Source: Bacteroidota bacterium
Lineage (GTDB): Bacteria > Bacteroidota > Bacteroidia > Bacteroidales > B18-G4
Assembly (NCBI GenBank): GCA_003648575.1
Contig: QMPN01000079.1
Span: forward strand, 1 to 11,436
Direction: 5' to 3'
Length of the DNA: 11,436 bases
Positions 1 through 6,484 of the stretch are shown one piece after another (positions within the stretch are counted from its first letter, which is position 1; each line of letters begins with the position of its first letter). The position numbers were made by a program, and so were the translations under genes. A model generated the notes under the pieces. It saw only the letters and a program-made list of their open reading frames with translations. It was not told the DNA's origin and made no database searches.

Positions 1-1002
1 CGGGCATGGTTCAGAACGAAGGAACTTTATCTGTCTGCCCTGCTAGCAATGCTATTCTTTGTTCCGGTGTTATTATGGAATTTCAGCAATGATTTTATCA
101 GTTTCACCTTCCAGAGTGAAAGGGTAAGCATATTTGAGTCCGGCTTAAGGGGAGACTTTTTCTTTACGGAACTCGGTGGACAGATGCTTTATAATAACCC
201 GCTTAATTTCATCGTGGGTGTGATTGCCCTCATTGCCTTTTTCAGAAAGCGGTTATCTGTGGATCCCGGAAAAATGAAACTCCTGGTCTGGGTTGCGCTG
301 CCGCTGATCCTGCTGTTCCTTTTCTTTTCGCTATTTCGCCATACCCTTCCACATTGGACAGGACCCGCATGGACGACAATTATTTTTATGTCGGCAGTTT
401 ATCTGCGCCAGGCAGGAATGAATAGAGGAAAATCGAAACTCTTGCCTTCTTTTGCCCTTTCTGCCCTGGCTTTATTACTGATAGTCATAACACTGGGTGT
501 GATGCAGATCAAAGGAGGAATGCTATATACTGACCAGGGTGACCGTCCGGAAAACATGGGAGAAAATGATGTCAGCCTGGATATGTACGGATGGAGGCAA
601 TTGGCGGTAGAATTCAAAGGGATCACTGAAAAGGAAAAAGAACTGATGAACATAGATCCGGCAAGCCCGGTGATCAGCCACCGCTGGTTTCCGGCAGCCA
701 ACATCGATTATTACATTGCCAGGCCACTGGGTCTCAATGTGCTCGCTTTGGGTAGCCTGGAAGGGATACACAAATATGCATGGATCAACCAGGATAGGGG
801 CGGATTTAGCGAGGGTATGGATGCATGGTATGTAACGGTAAGCCGTGATTTTAGGGATCCGGTGCCCATGTACGGGCCGTTCTTTGAACAGCTTGAACTT
901 GCTTATACCATACCCATACAACGCAATGGCAAGCATGTAATGAATGCTTTTGTGTATTACCTGAAAAATATGAAGATGGTTCCTCAAAGTGTTTTGCAAT
1001 AG
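1..1002 (+). CDS. Family-39-type membrane glycosyltransferase, C-terminal part (5' truncated by window edge)
   Basis: The reading frame is open from base 1, so the gene begins upstream of the window. The 333 visible residues hold about five hydrophobic segments (roughly residues 8-28, 66-81, 92-112, 117-136 and 150-169, counted from base 1), followed by a soluble tail of about 140 residues. The motifs NDFISFTFQSERVS just after the first segment, PHWTGPAW before the fourth and HKYAWINQ in the tail are the pattern I associate with Bacteroidota PMT_2/ArnT-like family-39 transferases. These are inner-membrane enzymes that transfer a sugar from a polyprenyl-phosphate carrier to a lipid or protein acceptor on the periplasmic side. 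The N-terminal catalytic Asp region lies outside the window, so activity and substrate cannot be judged. It ends at TAG, 54 bases before rbfA. Family assignment is fairly secure; the acceptor is unknown. Confidence 0.75.
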   Translation, partial: RAWFRTKELYLSALLAMLFFVPVLLWNFSNDFISFTFQSERVSIFESGLRGDFFFTELGGQMLYNNPLNFIVGVIALIAFFRKRLSVDPGKMKLLVWVALPLILLFLFFSLFRHTLPHWTGPAWTTIIFMSAVYLRQAGMNRGKSKLLPSFALSALALLLIVITLGVMQIKGGMLYTDQGDRPENMGENDVSLDMYGWRQLAVEFKGITEKEKELMNIDPASPVISHRWFPAANIDYYIARPLGLNVLALGSLEGIHKYAWINQDRGGFSEGMDAWYVTVSRDFRDPVPMYGPFFEQLELAYTIPIQRNGKHVMNAFVYYLKNMKMVPQSVLQ

Positions 1003-1013
1003 AATAATTTACC

Positions 1014-1048
1014 CACTATCCAGCATCCAGTATCCAGAATCCAGTATC
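1014..1048. repeat. Tandem 7-base repeat, five units (consensus CAGNATC)
   Basis: Five consecutive 7-base units occupy the gap between the glycosyltransferase and rbfA: CACTATC, CAGCATC, CAGTATC, CAGAATC and CAGTATC. The last four fit CAGNATC exactly, and the first differs at its third base. The array stops 8 bases before the rbfA start codon. It is too short and lacks the spacers needed to be a CRISPR. I recall similar GGATACTG-type heptamer arrays between genes of other Bacteroidota, but could not check this. Confidence 0.85.
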
Positions 1049-1052
1049 TTTG
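1045..1052 (+). promoter_or_regulatory. Possible -7 promoter element TATCTTTG overlapping the heptamer repeat
   Basis: TATCTTTG fits the Bacteroidota -7 consensus TAnnTTTG exactly and overlaps the last heptamer unit. It lies only four bases before the rbfA ATG, so a transcript from it would start at or inside the coding region (leaderless or nearly so). I see no TTG at the expected -33 distance, because that space is filled by the heptamers. It may be a chance match, with rbfA read through from upstream. Confidence 0.25.
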
Positions 1053-1056
1053 AAGC

Positions 1057-1392
1057 ATGGAATCCAAACGCCAACAACGTATTTCCAGGCTCCTGCAAAA
1101 GGACCTGGGGGAAATATTCCAGCATGAGGCTGGAAGCTTTTCAGGTGGAGCCATGATCACGGTCACCAAGGTCAACGTAACCCGCGACCTGGCTATATCA
1201 CGTGTTTACCTGAGCATTTTCGGGACGGAAGAAAAAGAGGCCCTGCTGGAGAAGATCCGGGGTCATAAGAATGAGATAAAATATAAACTCGGCAACCGCA
1301 TAAGAAACCAGCTTCGCGCAGTACCCGACCTGGAGTTTTACCAGGATGATTCGCTTGATTATATCGAAAATATAGACCGTTTGCTTCAATAG
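1057..1392 (+). CDS. rbfA: 30S ribosome-binding factor RbfA
   Basis: RbfA binds the pre-30S ribosomal subunit in the cytoplasm and helps maturation of the 5' end of 16S rRNA; it is also linked to cold adaptation. The 111-residue product is the usual length for this single KH-like-domain protein. Family marks are the N-terminal helix starting MESKRQQRISRLLQKDL, the central strand pattern ITVTKVNVTRDLAISRVYLS (residues 34-53 approximately), and the later segment KLGNRIRNQLRAVPDLEF with the conserved RxxLxxxPxLxF pattern. The ATG at 1057 gives the expected N-terminus; no Shine-Dalgarno sequence precedes it, as is normal in this phylum. The permease gene follows after 7 bases, so the two are very probably cotranscribed. 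Confidence 0.95.
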   Translation: MESKRQQRISRLLQKDLGEIFQHEAGSFSGGAMITVTKVNVTRDLAISRVYLSIFGTEEKEALLEKIRGHKNEIKYKLGNRIRNQLRAVPDLEFYQDDSLDYIENIDRLLQ

Positions 1393-1399
1393 GACATTT

Positions 1400-2632
1400 G
1401 TGAACCTGCCTTTGCACATAGCACGTCGCTACCTGATCTCCAGAAAATCACACAATATTATCAATGTGATATCCGGAATCTCAGTGATGGGTATCATGGT
1501 GGGAACAATGGCTCTTATTGTTGTACTTTCTGTGTTCAATGGCTTTGAATCCCTGGTGTCTTCACTCTATAATTCCTTTAATCCCGACCTGGAAATTACT
1601 GTCAGGGAGGGTAAAACCTTTACGCTGGAACAGGTTCAGGCAGAAAAGATCAGTGAGATTTCCGGCGTCATTCATCTCACCGAAGTGGTTGAAGAAACTG
1701 CACTCCTGAAGAATGGCCCGCGACAGTATATTGCCCGCATGAAAGGGGTGAGCGAGGAATTTAACCAGATGACGGCCATTGATTCTGCCATTATCGACGG
1801 TGAATATGCCCTGCAATACGGACAGAAAGCATGCGGTGTTTTTGGGGCCGGGGTGTCATACCACCTGGGAGTGATACCGGAAGATTTTGTCGACCCGATA
1901 GGAATCTATGTGCCCAGCCGTACTGCAGACTTCAAGCCCGGCCTTGAACAGCCTTTTAACCAGGGCAAAGTGATCCCCTCCGGGGTATTTTCCATACAGC
2001 AGGATTTCGACCTGAGCATCGTGCTGGTCCCCATCTGGTTTGCCCGCGAACTGCTCGAATATAAGGACGAAGTAACAGCACTGGAAATAGGAATTGATCA
2101 GACGGTGGATGTGCAGGATGTTAAATCGGATATTCAAGCGCTCCTGGGAGAAGGTTTCAGTGTGAAAGATCGCTATGAACAGGAAGAACTTTTGTATAAG
2201 ATCATGAACGCCGAAAAATGGATGATCTTCCTGATCCTGGCCTTCATTTTGATGATCGCCACTTTCAATGTGATCGGTTCCCTTTCTATGCTGATCATCG
2301 ATAAGCAAAAAGATATTGCTGTGTTACACAGCCTGGGGGCCGGAAGCACCCTTATCAAACGCATTTTCCTGCTGGAAGGCTTGCTGATCTCTTTTACCGG
2401 TGCCCTGGCCGGGCTGGTACTGGGGGGATTGATCTCATGGATACAACAGGAATTCGGGATCATCAAACTGGGGCAGGGTGAAGGCTTTTTTATCATCAAT
2501 GCCTATCCTGTTGAGGTAAGGGCAATGGACTTCTTGTACGTGTTTGTCACCGTATTCGTAATCGGATACTTTGCAGCCTGGCTTCCCGCCAGGAGGATAT
2601 CGCGTAAATACCTGTCACAAAAACTAGCCTGA
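1400..2632 (+). CDS. LolC/LolE/FtsX-family ABC transporter permease
   Basis: A 410-residue inner-membrane permease of the MacB/FtsX superfamily, closest in layout to LolC/LolE, which extract lipoproteins for transfer to the outer membrane. It has one transmembrane helix at about 20-47, a large periplasmic domain at about 50-268, and three C-terminal helices at about 273-299, 321-347 and 376-396. The N-terminus MNLPLHIARRYLISRKSHN and the cytoplasmic loop DKQKDIAVLHSLGA (301-314) are typical of the family; the loop is where the ATPase couples. The start is GTG at 1400, chosen because it gives the conserved MNLP-type N-terminus; no ATG fits. It lies 7 bases after rbfA, a linkage I recall from other Bacteroidota. 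No ATPase gene is in the window, so the partner must be encoded elsewhere. Lipoprotein transport is the likely role, but other FtsX-like roles are not excluded. Confidence 0.88.
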   Translation: MNLPLHIARRYLISRKSHNIINVISGISVMGIMVGTMALIVVLSVFNGFESLVSSLYNSFNPDLEITVREGKTFTLEQVQAEKISEISGVIHLTEVVEETALLKNGPRQYIARMKGVSEEFNQMTAIDSAIIDGEYALQYGQKACGVFGAGVSYHLGVIPEDFVDPIGIYVPSRTADFKPGLEQPFNQGKVIPSGVFSIQQDFDLSIVLVPIWFARELLEYKDEVTALEIGIDQTVDVQDVKSDIQALLGEGFSVKDRYEQEELLYKIMNAEKWMIFLILAFILMIATFNVIGSLSMLIIDKQKDIAVLHSLGAGSTLIKRIFLLEGLLISFTGALAGLVLGGLISWIQQEFGIIKLGQGEGFFIINAYPVEVRAMDFLYVFVTVFVIGYFAAWLPARRISRKYLSQKLA

Positions 2633-2665
2633 TTATTCGTGCCCGGGAGGCAACCTATCTCTCTT

Positions 2666-2687
2666 ATATATGTCTTACTACATATAT
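2666..2687. repeat. AT-rich perfect inverted repeat upstream of the peptidase promoter
   Basis: The arms ATATATGT (2666-2673) and ACATATAT (2680-2687) are perfect reverse complements separated by six bases. The repeat lies about 10 bases upstream of the proposed -33 TTG of the peptidase promoter and 34 bases after the permease stop. No T-run follows, so it is a poor intrinsic terminator. An operator for a dimeric regulator is equally possible. Function is not demonstrated. Confidence 0.5.
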
Positions 2688-2697
2688 TGAATCTTTA

Positions 2698-2726
2698 TTG
2701 TAATCATTGATTTTTATATACCTTTG
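2698..2726 (+). promoter_or_regulatory. Bacteroidota-type promoter (TTG-N18-TACCTTTG) for the peptidase pair
   Basis: TTG at 2698-2700 is followed by 18 bases and then TACCTTTG at 2719-2726. This fits the primary sigma factor consensus of the phylum (TTTG about 19 bases before TAnnTTTG). Transcription would begin near 2732, giving a leader of about 45 bases that ends in the A-rich stretch AAAAGAAAAAAC just before the ATG at 2778. No comparable element is evident in the 53 bases between the two peptidase genes, so this promoter probably serves both. Confidence 0.65.
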
Positions 2727-2777
2727 TGCTTCTGATGCGCTAAATCTGTATTTAACAACCACTATAAAAGAAAAAAC

Positions 2778-5700
2778 ATGACGCCTATTATTACCCGAAA
2801 GCTAGCCTTAGCTATACTCTCAATGGTTTTTGTCCTTGGAATCAGCGCCAGGGATATTGTGATCAAAGAAAATGGCAAAACTGATATCGAGCTGCTATCC
2901 AACACCTATCATAATTTTAGTTTCAGCAGTTCACTGGATCTGATCCAGGCTTATAAAATCAATACCGAAATGGGCATTTTCAGCGAGCTGACCGTTCGTG
3001 GTTATTCCGCAGGAATGAATATCGGTGATCCCAAGCTTCCCATGAAGCGGAAGTTGATCGAGATCCCCTTCGGAGCCACTCCTGAGGTAAGGATCATCAG
3101 CTTTAACGTACAGGAATATAGCCTGGAAGAACTGGGTATTGAGTTTCCGGTGATGCCGGCACAACCTCCTGCCCCTAAAGATGGTTCTTACGTTCCATTT
3201 GAGTACAATAAAGCAACGTATCAGCATGATGCTTATGCTCCACAGGAGCTCGTTAGCGTAGAGGTGCTCGGCGTGATGCGTGGCCTGAGACTTGCTAGGC
3301 TCGACATTGCACCTGTTCAGTATAATCCCGTTACAGGCATGTTAAGGGTATATTCTGATATCGAAGCAGAAGTGGTTTTTACCGGAGCTGATGTGATGAC
3401 TACACTGGAAGAGAAAAAGAAAAACCAGGCACCTTATTTCAACTCTGTTGGTGCCAGCCTGCTGAACTATAAACAAGAGCAAAACTCTAACAGAGACACC
3501 ATCACCAAATACCCTGTGAAATATGTGATTGTTGCCGATCCCATGTTCCAGAGCCAGCTGCAGCCTTTCGTAGAATGGAAAACACAAAAAGGCTTCACAG
3601 TGATAGAGGCATATACCGATGATCCAAATGTTGGTAACACAACTGGCTCCATCAAGACATACCTTCAAGGTTTGTACGATGCAGGTACACCTGCTGATCC
3701 TGCACCTTCCTTCGTACTGCTGGTGGGTGATGATGGCCAGGTTCCTGCTTTTGGAGGAGTTTCCTCATGGCATGTTACCGACCTTTATTATGTTGAATAT
3801 ACCGGCGATTACTTCCCGGAAGTATACTGGGGCAGATGGTCAGCAACCAATCCTTCAGAGTTGCAGCCACAGATTGACAAAACATTACAATATGAAAAAT
3901 ATACCATGCCGGACCCTGCCTACCTCGATGAGGTTGTTATGATCGCCGGGATGGATGGCAGTTATGGAGCTTCTCACGGTAACGGACAGATCAATTACGG
4001 TACTATAAATTATTTCAACCTTGCCCATGGACTGACCTCTCATACTTACCTTTATCCAGGTTCAGGTGGTCAGGCAGCAAACATCCGCCAGAACATCAGC
4101 GATGGCGTTTCTTTCGGTAACTACACTGCACACTGCTCCTATAACGGCTGGGCAGATCCTTCTTTCACGATCACTGATGTGGCAAACCTGCAAAACCAGG
4201 ATGAGTATTGTGTACTGATCGGGAACTGCTGCTCGTCGAATGAATTTAACAATTACTGCTTCGGAGAAGCCATCCTCAGGGCCGAGAATAAAGGTGCTGT
4301 AGGATATATTGGCGGTACCAACTCAACATACTGGGATGAGGATTATTACTTTGGCGTAGGTGTTGGTACAATTAGCGAAAATCCACCTGCATATAGCGAA
4401 ACAACACTGGGTAATTATGATCGCTCTTTCCACGATCATGGTGAGCCATGGGAAGATTGGTATACAACAACCTATCAGATGGTATTTGCCGGAAACCTCG
4501 CCGTTACTGAAGGCGCACCCTCATCGGCCCTGTATTATTGGGAGATCTATTGTGTTATGGGTGATCCCTCGGTGATGACCTACTTTGGTGTTCCCGACCC
4601 TATCAGCGTAAGCTATGACCCAATGTTAATGCTTGGAGCAACATCTTTTACTGTGAATACAGAGCCTTATGCTTATGTAGGTATTTCGAAGGATGGCGTC
4701 CTGCATGGAGCTGCCCTGGCTGATCAAACCGGCCTGGCTGTGGTATCCATTGTGCCTTTTACCGTGCCCGGTGATGCTGATGTTGTTGTGACAAAACAAA
4801 ACGGTGCTCCATACATTGGTACCGTACTGGTGAACAACCCTGCCGGTGCATACATCGCACTGAATGACTATACAACCAATGATCCCACAGGTAACAATAA
4901 CGGCCTGGTGGATTATGGCGAGACCATCGCTCTTGACGTGATACTCGAAAATCTTGGATCATCAGATGCGACCGATGTAAGCGCAACACTTTCCACTACC
5001 GACCCGCTCATCACCATTACAGATGATGCCCAGGACTGGGGAACGATCGCAGGTAATAGTACTTCGACTCAATTAAGTGCTTATGCATTTGATGTGGCGG
5101 CACATGTGCCTGATCAGCATCTTGCCAGCTTTGAACTTAACATTACCGGTACCGGAAAAGAAGAGTGGTCCTCCACCTTTAGTGTCCTACTTAATGCTCC
5201 TGTTTTTGCTCTGAGCGCAGCCATCGTCGATGACTCGCAGTCAGGCAACGGCAATGGCCGCCTCGATGCAGGTGAAACGGCAGATATCATACTACCTGTA
5301 CTGAATGCGGGCCACTGTGATGCAAAAGATGCTGTTGGAACACTTTCCAGCACAAGCGGCGATATCGTAATCAATAGTGGCACTTCAAACATGGGTGCAA
5401 TCGTGATGGGAGCAACAGAAAATGCTTCTTTCAATATTACTGTTGATGATAATATAGCAGCAGGAGCTTCTGTCATGTTCGAATTTTTCCTCGATGCAGA
5501 CGGGTATACAGCCGAGATGGACTTCTTCCTGGTAGCGGGGCAGATCCCTGTACTCGTACTTGACTTCGACGGCAATATGAACTCTGGTTTGGTGATGAAT
5601 AATTGTTTAAATAACCTGAGTGTAGGCGCTGATTATACGACCATCATGCCCAACAATCTTGATCTGTATGCCTCTGTCTTTGTCTGCCTTGGTGTTTACA

Positions 5701-6431
5701 GTTCAAACCATGCGCTGTCGGCAAACGACGGACAGGCCCTGGCTGACTTCCTGAATGCAGGCGGAAAAGTATATATGGAAGGCGGCGACACCTGGTATTA
5801 TGATGATCAGACAGCCGTTCACCCCATGTTTGGGATCAATGGCCTGGAAGACGGTAGCGATGATCTTAGTATTGTTAACGGGCATAGCGGAACCTTTATG
5901 GAAGGGGCAACCTATGTTTATACCGGCGACAACAACTGGATCGACAAAATTGAACCCACCGGAGATGCATTTACCATCCTGAGCAATCAAAGCCCGGCCT
6001 ATGTTACCGGTGTGGCTAAAGTTGGACCAAATTACAAGACCATTGGATGTTCACATGAGTTCGGAGGCATGTCAGATGGTGCTTATACCAAAGACTACCT
6101 CATGTACAAATACCTCGAATTCTTTGATATCGATGCCATATGGGTTGGTGTAGATGAGATCGAACTTTCAGGGAACACCGTAAATATTTTCCCGAACCCG
6201 GCAAGTGAAAATGCTACCATTCATGTGAGCGTAGCTGAAGCCGGAAACCTGAGCATTGCTGTATATAATTATACCGGCCAGGAAGTATCACGGCTTGCGG
6301 ATAACCTGAGTATGAGTGAAGGAAGTCATACCTTCGAATTTGATGCATCAGGTCTGCCGGGAGGTGTATACTTCTGTGTACTCACATCAGGCGAGCAAAA
6401 AGTAACAAAAAAAATAGTAGTTATTAAATAA
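2778..6431 (+). CDS. Lys-gingipain (Kgp)-like C25 cysteine peptidase with T9SS sorting domain
   Basis: A 1217-residue secreted cysteine endopeptidase, predicted to cleave after lysine. Layout: signal peptide (1-24); C25 prodomain (about 40-239) ending at a probable maturation site SNR239|D240; catalytic domain (about 245-605); Ig-like domain (608-690); two CARDB-like beta domains, each starting with a probable Ca loop (701-716 and 818-834); an amidotransferase-like Rossmann domain (about 924-1120); T9SS type A tail (about 1135-1217, starting IFPNP). Catalytic residues by comparison with Kgp: Asp393 (in IAGMD), His452 (in NYTAHCS) and Cys485 (second Cys of GNCC), with the His-to-Cys spacing of 33 found in Kgp (444 and 477). 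The Kgp S1-pocket positions Thr442, Asn475, Trp513 and Asp516 appear as Thr450, Asn483, Trp519 and Asp522 (in YWDEDYY). The Gly after the catalytic His is Cys453. The adhesin repeats of Porphyromonas Kgp are absent. Probably first gene of a two-gene operon. Lys specificity is inferred. Confidence 0.93.
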   Translation: MTPIITRKLALAILSMVFVLGISARDIVIKENGKTDIELLSNTYHNFSFSSSLDLIQAYKINTEMGIFSELTVRGYSAGMNIGDPKLPMKRKLIEIPFGATPEVRIISFNVQEYSLEELGIEFPVMPAQPPAPKDGSYVPFEYNKATYQHDAYAPQELVSVEVLGVMRGLRLARLDIAPVQYNPVTGMLRVYSDIEAEVVFTGADVMTTLEEKKKNQAPYFNSVGASLLNYKQEQNSNRDTITKYPVKYVIVADPMFQSQLQPFVEWKTQKGFTVIEAYTDDPNVGNTTGSIKTYLQGLYDAGTPADPAPSFVLLVGDDGQVPAFGGVSSWHVTDLYYVEYTGDYFPEVYWGRWSATNPSELQPQIDKTLQYEKYTMPDPAYLDEVVMIAGMDGSYGASHGNGQINYGTINYFNLAHGLTSHTYLYPGSGGQAANIRQNISDGVSFGNYTAHCSYNGWADPSFTITDVANLQNQDEYCVLIGNCCSSNEFNNYCFGEAILRAENKGAVGYIGGTNSTYWDEDYYFGVGVGTISENPPAYSETTLGNYDRSFHDHGEPWEDWYTTTYQMVFAGNLAVTEGAPSSALYYWEIYCVMGDPSVMTYFGVPDPISVSYDPMLMLGATSFTVNTEPYAYVGISKDGVLHGAALADQTGLAVVSIVPFTVPGDADVVVTKQNGAPYIGTVLVNNPAGAYIALNDYTTNDPTGNNNGLVDYGETIALDVILENLGSSDATDVSATLSTTDPLITITDDAQDWGTIAGNSTSTQLSAYAFDVAAHVPDQHLASFELNITGTGKEEWSSTFSVLLNAPVFALSAAIVDDSQSGNGNGRLDAGETADIILPVLNAGHCDAKDAVGTLSSTSGDIVINSGTSNMGAIVMGATENASFNITVDDNIAAGASVMFEFFLDADGYTAEMDFFLVAGQIPVLVLDFDGNMNSGLVMNNCLNNLSVGADYTTIMPNNLDLYASVFVCLGVYSSNHALSANDGQALADFLNAGGKVYMEGGDTWYYDDQTAVHPMFGINGLEDGSDDLSIVNGHSGTFMEGATYVYTGDNNWIDKIEPTGDAFTILSNQSPAYVTGVAKVGPNYKTIGCSHEFGGMSDGAYTKDYLMYKYLEFFDIDAIWVGVDEIELSGNTVNIFPNPASENATIHVSVAEAGNLSIAVYNYTGQEVSRLADNLSMSEGSHTFEFDASGLPGGVYFCVLTSGEQKVTKKIVVIK
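4845..6431 (+). other. C-terminal module shared with the second peptidase (copy 1)
   Basis: This region encodes residues 690-1217 of the Kgp-like protein: two CARDB-like domains, the amidotransferase-like domain and the T9SS tail. Its counterpart is 8456-10036 in the next gene, in the same domain order. Similarity peaks in the Rossmann domain: residues 966-1020 match 41 of 55 aligned positions without gaps. At the DNA level, 5769-5812 matches 9368-9411 at 41 of 44 bases. The catalytic halves upstream are much less alike. Confidence 0.8.
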
Positions 6432-6484
6432 GTACGGAAAGCTGTTTAATAATGCTTTTCTTATTTCTTAAATCAACAACCTGT

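Noticed and set aside
1014..1048. CRISPR-like repeat
   Set aside because: The units are 7 bases and directly adjacent, with no spacers, so it is a simple tandem repeat.
4119..4145. Loss of the catalytic site in the first peptidase, because the usual GHG motif reads AHC
   Set aside because: The His itself is present, Kgp also has Ala before the His, and the catalytic Cys lies at the correct 33-residue spacing, so the enzyme is probably active.
5114..5575. Minus-strand open frame of 153 codons opposite the first peptidase
   Set aside because: It is Ser/Pro/Ala-rich with no domain, and overlaps the CARDB-like region of a confident gene.
6452..6484. Upstream ATG at 6452 as the start of the second peptidase
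   Set aside because: It would put 11 residues ahead of a textbook signal peptide that begins MKKN at 6485. The downstream ATG gives a normal secreted-protein N-terminus.
6432..6484. Separate promoter or terminator between the two peptidases
   Set aside because: No TAnnTTTG element with a -33 partner and no hairpin with a T-run can be found in these 53 bases.
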